From assembly GCA_964546285.1 (NCBI GenBank), contig CAZJJK010000088.1:1-14410 (forward strand): 14,410 bases of DNA, in the 5' to 3' direction. This document shows, piece by piece, positions 1 to 6,859 of the stretch (positions are counted from its first letter, which is position 1; each line of letters begins with the position of its first letter). A program made the translations under genes and the position numbers. Origin of the DNA: CAZJJK01 sp964546285. GTDB taxonomy: Bacteria; Spirochaetota; Spirochaetia; Treponematales; Breznakiellaceae. The notes below the pieces were generated by a model, which saw only the letters and a program-made list of their open reading frames with translations, was not told the origin of the DNA and did no database searches.

Positions 1-69
1 GCATCTAGCGGTTTAGGCTTGATTGCTCGGCTGCAACAGAATTGGCAGCAGTTAGCAAAGATTAATTAG
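1..69 (+). CDS. C-terminal tail of an unidentified protein (cut by window edge)
   Basis: Frame 1 is open from the first base to a TAG at 67-69 and encodes 22 residues ending in LQQNWQQLAKIN. The start lies outside the window, so the product cannot be named. The reason to call it coding is that a second copy of part of it occurs at 12870-12893. The two differences between the copies are both synonymous in this frame (CTG/CTT and CAG/CAA), so LQQNWQQ is preserved. It could be the end of a multicopy or mobile-element gene, but no transposase motif is visible in so short a piece. Confidence 0.45.
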   Translation, partial: ASSGLGLIARLQQNWQQLAKIN

Positions 70-141
70 GCGCGCACGCTTTGCTAGAAGTGGTTTTACT
101 CACTAAATCAACTTCAAGCTATGGCAACGCCTCCAGTACTT

Positions 142-166
142 TATGACAGCATCGGCCCGTGTCATA
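142..166. repeat. 7-bp inverted repeat (TATGACA / TGTCATA)
   Basis: TATGACA at 142-148 and TGTCATA at 160-166 form a perfect 7-bp stem around an 11-nt loop, 73 nt after the stop of the left-edge gene. No T-run follows, so it is a weak candidate for a terminator. It could be a processing hairpin or an operator. The rest of 70-255 holds no reading frame I would call; a shorter inverted repeat (ATGTCT, 5-nt centre, AGACAT) lies at 201-217. Confidence 0.3.
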
Positions 167-255
167 GAGAATTGTTAAGCATCAAGATAAAACCGTAAAC
201 ATGTCTTATATAGACATAGCTTCCTAGAAAGAGGCCCTCTACATTAAAATTTTAC

Positions 256-284
256 TTGACGGAATAAGAATCAGCTGATATATT
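256..284 (+). promoter_or_regulatory. Sigma70-type promoter of the ilvB leader
   Basis: TTGACG at 256-261 and TATATT at 279-284 are separated by exactly 17 nt; each matches five of six consensus bases. Transcription should start near 291-293, so the leader RNA would run about 230 nt to the ilvB start codon. The start point falls almost on the ATG at 293. Confidence 0.75.
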
Positions 285-292
285 GCATATTC

Positions 293-439
293 ATGCAAGA
301 AATGGCTATTTTAACGAAAATACCGTATAAAAATAACTTTCCTCCCTTTTTTGTTTCTTTAGCCCTTTCCACTACTGTCCTTGTAAGCGTAGATCTTCTC
401 GTCGCTGTACGCGGGAACGGGATTAGGCATACGCCATAG
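293..439 (+). CDS. Val/Leu-rich leader peptide of the ilvB attenuator
   Basis: A 48-codon frame from ATG 293 to TAG 437-439 (or 45 codons from ATG 302). The 20 codons from 353 to 412 contain six Val and five Leu codons, including GTC CTT GTA AGC GTA and CTT CTC GTC GCT GTA. This is the hallmark of a branched-chain amino acid leader peptide and resembles the arrangement of IvbL upstream of E. coli ilvBN; the sequence itself is not closely alike. Translation of this peptide would sense charged tRNA-Val and tRNA-Leu, and stalling would decide whether the terminator at 461-495 forms. There is no clear Shine-Dalgarno. The promoter would start RNA at about 291-293, so a leaderless start at 293 is plausible. 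The peptide itself probably has no other function. Confidence 0.72.
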   Translation: MQEMAILTKIPYKNNFPPFFVSLALSTTVLVSVDLLVAVRGNGIRHTP

Positions 440-495
440 GACGATACACGAGGAATCGTGGCCCCCGTCGGCGCATGCCGACGGGGGCTTTTTTT
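426..495 (+). promoter_or_regulatory. Transcription attenuator: antiterminator segment 426-435 and terminator 461-495
   Basis: The terminator has a perfect 12-bp GC-rich stem (GCCCCCGTCGGC at 461-472 with 477-488), a GCAT loop and seven T at 489-495. The upstream segment GGCATACGCC (426-435) is complementary to GGCGCATGCC (470-479) at 9 of 10 positions. This pairing uses part of the terminator stem and its whole loop, so the two structures exclude each other. A ribosome that reaches the leader stop at 437-439 would cover 426-435 and let the terminator form. A ribosome stalled at Val or Leu codons up to 407 would leave 426-435 free to pair and let RNA polymerase continue into ilvB. The structures are read directly; the mechanism is inferred from classical ilv attenuation. 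Confidence 0.8.
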
Positions 496-511
496 ATTTC
501 GCTTTACAAAC

Positions 512-516
512 GGAGG
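512..516 (+). promoter_or_regulatory. Ribosome binding site that fixes the ilvB start
   Basis: GGAGG lies 6 nt before ATG 523 and directly after the attenuator. It excludes the longer in-frame reading from ATG 475, which would start within the terminator loop. Confidence 0.85.
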
Positions 517-522
517 CTTTAT

Positions 523-2298
523 ATGGAAATGACCGGCGCGAGTATCATTATTGATATATTGGAACGAGAGGGGATTACCATGGTAGCCGGTATCCCCGGT
601 AGCTCAAACTTACCCTTATACGACGCACTGGGGGCCAGCAATATCCGGCATATTTTAGCTAGACATGAACAGGCCGCTGGTTTTATCGCGGGAGGTATAG
701 CCCGGCGCACTGGGGAAGTCGCGGTCTGTTTCGCGACCAGCGGCCCAGGCGTCACAAACCTTTTGACGGCAATAGCTGACGCTAAATTGGATTCCATCCC
801 CTTAGTCGCCATAACGGGACAAGTACCGCGGGCAATGATTGGGACGGACGCGTTTCAAGAAATAGACAGTTTTGGATTATCGCTGCCTATCACCAAACAT
901 AGTGTTATGGTCAACTCCGCGGAGGAACTGCTCACGGAACTGCCAAAAGCCTTCGATATCGCCCGATCCGGCAGACCGGGACCGGTGTTAGTTGATGTGC
1001 CAAAGGATGTCCAGACGGAACTTTGCTCGTTTGATCACTGGCCAGAAACAAAGCGCTTCAGACAAACGCCGCCGCCGCCGGATTCCATAATCGATCAAAT
1101 ATGGCGAGAGCTGAACAAGGCCGAAAGACCGCTTATCTACGCTGGCGCCGGTTGCGCGGCGTCTCAAGAGGCGGCGTCCTCCTTAACGGCTTTCGCCCGA
1201 AGCTTTGGCATTCCAGTTACATACACGCTTCACGCGCTGGGAGCTTTTCCGTCAGATGACCCCCTCTGTCTGGGCATGATCGGCATGCACGGAACCAGAA
1301 CGGCCAATAAAGCCGCCGCCGACTGTGATTTACTCCTCGCCCTTGGTGCCCGTTTTGACGACAGAGCGACCGGTAAGCTTGAAGCTTTCGCGCCTAACGC
1401 TGATATTATCCATATCGATATTGACCCAGCGGAGCTTGGTAAATTGAAGAAGGCAACGCTTTCCCTTGTCGCGGACGCCGGCAAAACCTGTGCCGCCCTA
1501 ACAAAAAAAACCTTATCCCGCGAAAAGGAACGCTCCGATAGCGCGGCGTCAAAAACCAGGCGCCAAAAACGCTTGGACTGGGCCGCCTCACTTGAAGCCA
1601 TGCTGCGCCAGGAGGACGGCCCCGACAACGCGCCTGAAAACCATCCGGTCCGATTCTTAGCGACGCTGTCGCGGAGCCTCCCTCCTGACATGATAGTAAG
1701 CACGGATGTCGGTCAACATCAAATGTGGGCGGCGCAGGCTATCAAACCTAAAACAGTTCGGAGCTTCCTCAGCTCCGGCGGTTTAGGATCCATGGGCTTT
1801 GGCCTTCCAAGCGCGATCGGCGCCGCCCTAGCCGCGCCGGGGAAACGGGTACTCTGTATCAGCGGGGATGGCTCTCTACTTATGAACATTCAAGAATTGG
1901 CTACTCTGTCTGAGTTGGGCTTGCCCGTAACTATTTTGGTTATGGACAACGCGTCCTTAGGCCTTGTCCGACAACAACAGGATCTACTCTATAATGGCCG
2001 TCATACCGCCACACGCTTTAAGGCCCAGCTTGACTTTACCGCTATCGCCTCGGCCTTTGGCATAGCCTCTCTAGATTTGGCCGACTCTGACAATCCTCAA
2101 GTGGCATTGGGCGCCGCTCTTCGCGGCCAAGGCCCCCTCCTCGTCCGCTTGCCTGTGGACGAGGAGGCCGATGTCTACCCAATGGTTCCTCCAGGCGCTT
2201 CCAATAACGACATGGTGGGAACTTACGGCGAAGCAGAGAAAGCAAAGGCTGCCCAGGAAAGCGCGGACACCTTGGAAATTGAAGCGGAATCAGCCTAA
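523..2298 (+). CDS. ilvB: Acetolactate (acetohydroxyacid) synthase I-type catalytic subunit
   Basis: Catalyses the thiamine-diphosphate-dependent condensation of pyruvate with pyruvate or 2-oxobutyrate, the first common step of Val/Leu/Ile synthesis, in the cytoplasm. The product is 591 aa. Catalytic Glu is at 49 in RHEQAA, the FAD-domain motif RFDDR at 277-281 marks an anabolic enzyme rather than AlsS, and the diphosphate-binding motif runs from GDG 448 to DN 475-476. LGLVRQQQ (479-486) has Gln where most family members have Trp, and VYPMVPPGA near 551-559 is also E. coli IlvB-like. Start chosen at 523 because GGAGG (512-516) lies 6 nt upstream; an in-frame ATG at 475 is inside the terminator. 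About 20 charged and Ala-rich residues extend the C-terminus. No ilvN follows. Confidence 0.95.
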   Translation: MEMTGASIIIDILEREGITMVAGIPGSSNLPLYDALGASNIRHILARHEQAAGFIAGGIARRTGEVAVCFATSGPGVTNLLTAIADAKLDSIPLVAITGQVPRAMIGTDAFQEIDSFGLSLPITKHSVMVNSAEELLTELPKAFDIARSGRPGPVLVDVPKDVQTELCSFDHWPETKRFRQTPPPPDSIIDQIWRELNKAERPLIYAGAGCAASQEAASSLTAFARSFGIPVTYTLHALGAFPSDDPLCLGMIGMHGTRTANKAAADCDLLLALGARFDDRATGKLEAFAPNADIIHIDIDPAELGKLKKATLSLVADAGKTCAALTKKTLSREKERSDSAASKTRRQKRLDWAASLEAMLRQEDGPDNAPENHPVRFLATLSRSLPPDMIVSTDVGQHQMWAAQAIKPKTVRSFLSSGGLGSMGFGLPSAIGAALAAPGKRVLCISGDGSLLMNIQELATLSELGLPVTILVMDNASLGLVRQQQDLLYNGRHTATRFKAQLDFTAIASAFGIASLDLADSDNPQVALGAALRGQGPLLVRLPVDEEADVYPMVPPGASNNDMVGTYGEAEKAKAAQESADTLEIEAESA

Positions 2299-2317
2299 AG
2301 GTAAAACGCACCGTCTT

Positions 2318-2349
2318 TAGGGTAATTTCGATGAATCTTGCCCTATTTT
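2318..2349 (+). terminator. Probable terminator of ilvB
   Basis: TAGGGTAA (2318-2325) pairs with TTGCCCTA (2338-2345) over 8 bp with one T-G wobble, followed by TTTT. It begins 20 nt after the ilvB stop codon. The short T-run makes it a modest terminator. Confidence 0.5.
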
Positions 2350-2361
2350 AGCTTAGCGAAT

Positions 2362-2393
2362 GATAAAGGAGGGGCTTCAAGCCTTCCTTTATC
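2362..2393. terminator. Hairpin between convergent genes
   Basis: GATAAAGGA at 2362 onward pairs with the region ending TCCTTTATC at 2393, and inner GGCTT/AAGCC also pair, interrupted only by a small internal bulge. The hairpin lies between ilvB (plus) and the S41 peptidase gene (minus) and could stop transcription from either side. It has no clear T-run on either strand. Confidence 0.4.
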
Positions 2394-2466
2394 CTTCACT
2401 ACTTACCCGTCGCCGCGGAATCGCTTCCATGAATATGGTACTTCCTGATAGGGCTGAGAGCCTTCT

Positions 2467-3882
2467 CTACTTCATTTCGGTGCCAGTCGCTAAAGCCATA
2501 GCCGTATCAAAGGCTGGATCATGACCGGCGAAGATCGCTGGCGGATCCTGCGGCACAAAGATATCGGGAGAAAACTCCGTTGAGACTTCACCCCCGCGGA
2601 GCCGCCAAAAGGTGGTGGAACAGCTTACGACAAAGCCTGAAGACGGTAGCATAAAATAGGCGGTATACCCATAATGATTAAGCCCCTGTCCGGCACTTTC
2701 GCCCACAAAAAGCGCTGAAGTATATCGGTCCAATTCATTTATAGCGAATACGCCGGAAGAAAAGGTCCCGGGCCCGATCAGTACATAAAGCTTTCCCTCA
2801 GCGGTATAGGGGGAACGAAGCAGCAGCGGCAGAAACTCTTTTGTAAAGATGGAGGAATCGCCGCCGCCATTATTCCGTAAATCGATAATCATAGCGACGG
2901 CTTTTTTCTCAGCCGCCTCAGCGAAAAATTGAGCGGCGCAGGGAGCGAAAGGACGTTCTTCCATACGCCGGCAGGCGTTATACTGAAAATAGGCTACCGG
3001 CGGCTGGCCGGAAACGCGCCACCAATAAGCCTCCGACGAGCGGCCAACACTTTCAGCGCTCTGGATTCCGGTTTCTTCCATCACGGTGCGCCAGACACCC
3101 TTCTTTGAGCCATCATCGAAATCCAAGACCAGATCCGCCCTAGTCCCATTCATTCGGGTAAACGCGCACTCAACCGAAGTAGCCCCGCCTTCAATGATAC
3201 CAGCGTCAAGTAAGAGCCCGGCTGAAACAAGGCTTTCCGCTATACCGATTTTTAACGCGCCTTCGCTTTCGGCGCTGATATAGGGTTTTAGGCGCGCTTC
3301 TACTTCTTCTATCGTCTTCCCATTCAGCGACACTAGCTTTGCCCCATACAGAGAAGCCGCCGCGGCATCGGCGTTTTTTTCGCTGGCGCTTGAGCCGCCC
3401 TGACTGAAAAGCTTCAACGCCGCCACATAATAAGCGTCGGCGCCACGCAGTACGTGTATGGGCAAGCGCCTACTTAAGGCGGCTTGAGTGTAGGCTGAGG
3501 TATGACCTTCCCCAATAAGAGCGAGCGCGCGCAAAAGCCGCGCGGCCCTGAGCTCGCCAAGCTCACACGCTGAAGCGGCTGGTTTATAAGCGGCGTGTAG
3601 CTCGCTTAAGAAACGCTGTTTGGATATAGAATGCCAGGGCTTGGGGTGGGTGCTTTCCAAACGCTTGACTAAAAAGGCTAAATCAGCCGTCCAAGCCCCC
3701 TCTTCCATCTTTCCAGCCGCCGCGGACAATGAGGCGGCGCGTTCCCAGTCAATAGTGGACCGAGGCGGACTAACACAGGCAAAAGCGATAAGAGGAGCAA
3801 ACACGACACCGAAACGGTAAAACGCGCGGCGAAGAAAGACAATCGCGCGAATTATGCAGGAAGAAATAGGACTATTCATCAT
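2467..3882 (-). CDS. S41-family (C-terminal processing) peptidase-like lipoprotein
   Basis: 471 aa. A basic N-terminus and hydrophobic stretch (about 24-35) end at Cys36 in AFAC, a relaxed lipobox of the kind spirochaetes use, so the protein is probably lipid-anchored outside the inner membrane. The S41 core is C-terminal: DLRNNGGG (334-341) is the strand/loop signature, GTFSSG (372-377) carries the likely nucleophile Ser375 or Ser376, and VGESAGQG (393-400) follows. A PDZ-like segment may surround LVSLNGKT (183-190). Substrate is unknown; such proteins trim secreted proteins or act as hydrolases in cell-envelope turnover. There is no good Shine-Dalgarno before the ATG-ATG start, and a -10-like TATTCT sits 7 nt upstream. 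It is 93 nt downstream of arginase on the same strand, so it may also receive read-through. Confidence 0.8.
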   Translation of the reverse strand: MMNSPISSCIIRAIVFLRRAFYRFGVVFAPLIAFACVSPPRSTIDWERAASLSAAAGKMEEGAWTADLAFLVKRLESTHPKPWHSISKQRFLSELHAAYKPAASACELGELRAARLLRALALIGEGHTSAYTQAALSRRLPIHVLRGADAYYVAALKLFSQGGSSASEKNADAAAASLYGAKLVSLNGKTIEEVEARLKPYISAESEGALKIGIAESLVSAGLLLDAGIIEGGATSVECAFTRMNGTRADLVLDFDDGSKKGVWRTVMEETGIQSAESVGRSSEAYWWRVSGQPPVAYFQYNACRRMEERPFAPCAAQFFAEAAEKKAVAMIIDLRNNGGGDSSIFTKEFLPLLLRSPYTAEGKLYVLIGPGTFSSGVFAINELDRYTSALFVGESAGQGLNHYGYTAYFMLPSSGFVVSCSTTFWRLRGGEVSTEFSPDIFVPQDPPAIFAGHDPAFDTAMALATGTEMK

Positions 3883-3975
3883 AACAACCAGAATAATTTA
3901 TATGGATAGCGCTTGAAAAGCATGCCGAGCAAATTAACGGAGCCCAATTCATCAATCGATATTTTTTAAATCGCT

Positions 3976-4884
3976 TTAATAGATTGTGGCGCCGAGAAGC
4001 CGTGCGGCTATCTCCACCGCCATATGAGCGGTTTGGTTTCGTATATCCAAAACTGGATTCACCTCAACGATTTCAGCTGAAGCCAAAAGGCCGGAAGCCG
4101 CAAGCTCTTCAGCCAAAAACAACACTTCTCGATAGCTGAATCCGCCTGGCAGGGGTATACCAACCCCTGGAGCGAACATCGGATCCATTACGTCCATATC
4201 GATGCTGACATGAAGGGCATCAACCCTTTGTTTAAAAAAAGCGATGATGCGACGCAGGGTTTCCGAGAAGCCCAGCCGGTCTATTTCCGTCATGGTATAT
4301 ATAGAAAGCCCCGCTTCGCGCATAGTAAGCTTTTCGCCAGAGTCCAGATCGCGTACGCCGATTAAGCAGACAGAGGCGGGGTCAAGCTTCCTATATGCTC
4401 CATACAGTCCGGTCAATTCAGGCGCGCCATAACCGCAGGCCACAGCCAAACCCATGCCATGAATATTGCCGCTAGGCGTCGTTTCGGGCGTGTTAAAGTC
4501 GCCGTGCGCGTCCACCCATAAGGTTCCCCAGCGGAGGCCGCGACGACGAAAAGCGGCGCCCAAACCAGCGAAGGTCCCAATGGCGATGGAATGATCCCCT
4601 CCCAGCACAAGAGGGAAAACGCCATCGTCCATCGCCGCCTCCACCCTTTCGGCTAAAGCAACGCAGGCTTCAGCGATCGGCGCCAAATACCTAACCCGTG
4701 GATTTCCTTCCTCACAAAATTCCATTGGCGTTACGGGAATAGAGGGAGAAAGCTCCTCCGGTTTATGTCCAGCGTCTATAAGAGCCTGTTTTAAACCGGC
4801 GAGCCTCATAGCCGAGGGGCCCATGTCGCTGCCGCGCCTACCGGAACCATAATCCAAGGGCAATTCCAGGATACGAACCCTCAT
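3976..4884 (-). CDS. rocF: Arginase (L-arginine to L-ornithine and urea)
   Basis: 302 aa, normal for the ureohydrolase family. Manganese ligands are all visible: His98 in GGDHS, Asp125, His127 and Asp129 in DAHGDFN, and Asp229 and Asp231 in SIDMDVMDP. GNIHG contains His142, equivalent to the catalytic His of arginases, and EVNP (274-277) supplies the guanidinium-binding Glu. Together these point to arginase rather than agmatinase or formimidoylglutamase. It is a cytoplasmic enzyme giving ornithine for polyamine or proline routes. The ATG at 4884 overlaps the stop of the upstream sensor kinase gene by 4 nt (ATGA), so the two are translationally coupled. The symbol rests on family membership; speB-like side activities are not excluded. 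Confidence 0.93.
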   Translation of the reverse strand: MRVRILELPLDYGSGRRGSDMGPSAMRLAGLKQALIDAGHKPEELSPSIPVTPMEFCEEGNPRVRYLAPIAEACVALAERVEAAMDDGVFPLVLGGDHSIAIGTFAGLGAAFRRRGLRWGTLWVDAHGDFNTPETTPSGNIHGMGLAVACGYGAPELTGLYGAYRKLDPASVCLIGVRDLDSGEKLTMREAGLSIYTMTEIDRLGFSETLRRIIAFFKQRVDALHVSIDMDVMDPMFAPGVGIPLPGGFSYREVLFLAEELAASGLLASAEIVEVNPVLDIRNQTAHMAVEIAARLLGATIY

Positions 4885-6797
4885 TTGGGCGCCCCAACGG
4901 GAAAGCGAAGCGACACTTCGGTGCCTGGGTCCAAAGGCTGATACTCGATAAATCCGCCTAGCTGAGAGGCTAAAGCTTCCATGATTTGAATCCCCGCGCC
5001 TGGTTTTCGGTTTTCGTCAAGAGCGGCGGCATAGCCTTTACCATTATCGCTCACCTTTAGTATATAAGCGTCGCCCTCGCGCGCGAGAGATACGCTCACA
5101 AGCCCACGATCAAGCGGCTCAAATGCGTGTTTATAAGCGTTAGTGACTAACTCCACCATAATAAGGGCGCAGGGTATAGCCTTATCCAAAGAAAGTTTAA
5201 CCCCTCCGCCAGAGATACGCAGTATTATATTGCCGGACGCGTTCTCAAAGATCGATAGCGTCTTGATGATGCGTTCAAGATAGGCGTCCATCGGCACAGC
5301 GACAAAATCGCCTGAGGTATAGATGGTTTGATGCACCATGGCCATGGCGTAAACGCGGTCGCGTAATTCTTCCAAGATAAGATGAAACGGGCCCTCGGCC
5401 TCGCCAGCTCTTAGGCTTAGAAGGCTGGCGACAATCTGAAGGTTGTTTTTGACTCTATGGTGAACTTCCTTAAGCAACACATCCTTTTCAGCCAAAGAAC
5501 GGCGCAACTGCTTGAAATTTGTCGAGAGGCTGACGCGTAAATCCATGAAAGCGGCCGCTAATTCTCCCAATTCGTCCTTACGCTCGGTAAGCTCGATTAA
5601 ATACTCCATCCCTCCGTCTTCGCCAGCACTATCATCCAAGCTGACGGGATTTTGCCTTAAGCGCTCAGTCGATTGAGCGAGCGAACTGAGCGGTTTCACG
5701 ATACCGGCGATCATTCCATAAGCCATTGAGAAAAAAGCGATTAGGACCGCGACGTGTCCCAAGCCAACGATAGGGATTATCTGCTCATAAGAATTAAGGA
5801 AATTATCCTCAGGTAAAGCCACGGTTACATTCCACGCGCTTCGGTCTATTATTGGGAAATAAGCGCCGGAAAGGCACCACCGGCTTCCGTCAGATAAACG
5901 AGAACGCCGGGAACCGCCGCCGGCCTCGCTGAACGCCGCTATTTCCGCCCATATCAAGGTATTTAGGGGCAAAGCAGCCGAAGCGCCCTCGGCCGATGAA
6001 AGCGCTGTCGTTTCATAGAAAGATTTCTGGAAAAGGCGAATAATCTGATTCCCGCATTCGTCTGTCACAACAATATACGCGCCGCTCAAACGTTTCTGCC
6101 GGTCAATCGCCGCGACTAAGACGCTTGATGATAGAGACGCCGAAATCACAGCCCTCAAAGCCCCCTCCCTTCCGTTTACGACCGTACTAATAGTCAAATC
6201 GGTCCTGTTGCCAGAGGGGTCCAGACAGGGATCGCTTATTCCAAAACCGCCTCTGGCGGCGGCGTCCGTGTACCAAGCTTGGAGTCTAGGATCATACACC
6301 GAAGCCTGAGACGCCATATTTGGCTCATCGGCCTTATAAAGCATAAGGAAGCCGGAACTGTCCTTTCCGGCGAAACCTACTTGGATTTCGCCATTATCCA
6401 GCCGCCTGGCTTCCACATATTCCCCATCGGCAAAGCCGATACGGAGAAGATTGATTTCTTCAAGGTCTTCCATTTGGGACAACAAAATCGGCGCTAGCGT
6501 AAAAGCGCTCTGCCCCCCATAAGAGTCAGAACGAACGAAGGCGGCGTTAACCCGAACAGCGGTGGCGGCCTTATCTATAGGGGCGCTTAAATCCCGCGCG
6601 ATTCTATCAACGGCCGCTTCAGCCAAGATATCGGCGGAACTTAAAACCGCTTCGCTGGAGCCCTTAATAAAGAAAGCCCATGACAGACCGAGGACGCCGA
6701 CAAGAAAGATAGTAAAGGGAATGAGTATTTTCAGTTTCATCCCAAAACGCTTAGCGAAAAAAAACCGAAACCTTTTAGGAATTGGCGCTTTATCCAT
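4881..6797 (-). CDS. Cache-domain sensor histidine kinase (HisKA_2 type)
   Basis: 638 aa membrane sensor kinase. TM1 lies at about 22-44, a periplasmic double-Cache region at about 45-338, TM2 at about 341-364, a HAMP-like linker at 367-430, then HisKA_2 with EVHHRVKNN (444-452; phospho-acceptor probably His447), N-box ELVTNAYKHAF with Asn553, G1 DNGKG (584-588) and a second ATP-lid motif GAGIQIMEAL (600-609). The Cache domain contains Y168, W175 and D193 of the known amino-acid-binding motif, but the expected Arg, Tyr and Asp appear as Gln173, Cys191 and probably Ser221, so a standard amino-acid ligand is doubtful. The gene is coupled to arginase and divergent from argA. No response regulator is in the window. 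An alternative start is ATG 6740 (Met20); neither start has a good Shine-Dalgarno. Confidence 0.92.
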   Translation of the reverse strand: MDKAPIPKRFRFFFAKRFGMKLKILIPFTIFLVGVLGLSWAFFIKGSSEAVLSSADILAEAAVDRIARDLSAPIDKAATAVRVNAAFVRSDSYGGQSAFTLAPILLSQMEDLEEINLLRIGFADGEYVEARRLDNGEIQVGFAGKDSSGFLMLYKADEPNMASQASVYDPRLQAWYTDAAARGGFGISDPCLDPSGNRTDLTISTVVNGREGALRAVISASLSSSVLVAAIDRQKRLSGAYIVVTDECGNQIIRLFQKSFYETTALSSAEGASAALPLNTLIWAEIAAFSEAGGGSRRSRLSDGSRWCLSGAYFPIIDRSAWNVTVALPEDNFLNSYEQIIPIVGLGHVAVLIAFFSMAYGMIAGIVKPLSSLAQSTERLRQNPVSLDDSAGEDGGMEYLIELTERKDELGELAAAFMDLRVSLSTNFKQLRRSLAEKDVLLKEVHHRVKNNLQIVASLLSLRAGEAEGPFHLILEELRDRVYAMAMVHQTIYTSGDFVAVPMDAYLERIIKTLSIFENASGNIILRISGGGVKLSLDKAIPCALIMVELVTNAYKHAFEPLDRGLVSVSLAREGDAYILKVSDNGKGYAAALDENRKPGAGIQIMEALASQLGGFIEYQPLDPGTEVSLRFPVGAPK

Positions 6798-6802
6798 GCC
6801 CT

Positions 6803-6832
6803 AGTATAGCATGAAATTCGCTCTTCACACAA
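6803..6832 (-). promoter_or_regulatory. Promoter of the sensor kinase-arginase operon
   Basis: On the minus strand, TTGTGT (6827-6832) is followed after 18 nt by TATACT (6803-6808), which has an upstream TGC giving an extended -10. The predicted start is at about 6796-6797, the A of the first ATG. The -35 box overlaps that of the divergent argA promoter by 3 bp. Confidence 0.6.
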
Positions 6833-6853
6833 AAGGCGTAGGTCTTATATGAT
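6824..6853 (+). promoter_or_regulatory. Promoter of argA
   Basis: TTCACA (6824-6829) and TATGAT (6848-6853) are separated by 18 nt and each match five of six consensus bases. The expected start, 7 nt after the -10, is position 6860, the A of the argA ATG. That implies a leaderless mRNA. No Shine-Dalgarno is present. Confidence 0.6.
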
Positions 6854-6859
6854 TGAACC

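Noticed and set aside
201..227. Short frame beginning ATG TCT at 201 as an alternative leader peptide
   Set aside because: It lies upstream of the promoter at 256-284, so it would not be on the leader RNA, and has only two Ile codons.
390..460. T-box riboswitch upstream of ilvB
   Set aside because: No T-box consensus (AGGGTGGnACCGCG type) is present, while a leader-peptide attenuator explains the region.
475..522. In-frame N-terminal extension of ilvB from ATG 475
   Set aside because: It starts inside the terminator loop, has no ribosome binding site and adds residues absent from the family; GGAGG supports 523.
1230..1703. Long minus-strand frame inside ilvB
   Set aside because: It is a shadow of the ilvB reading frame with no start signal or recognisable protein character.
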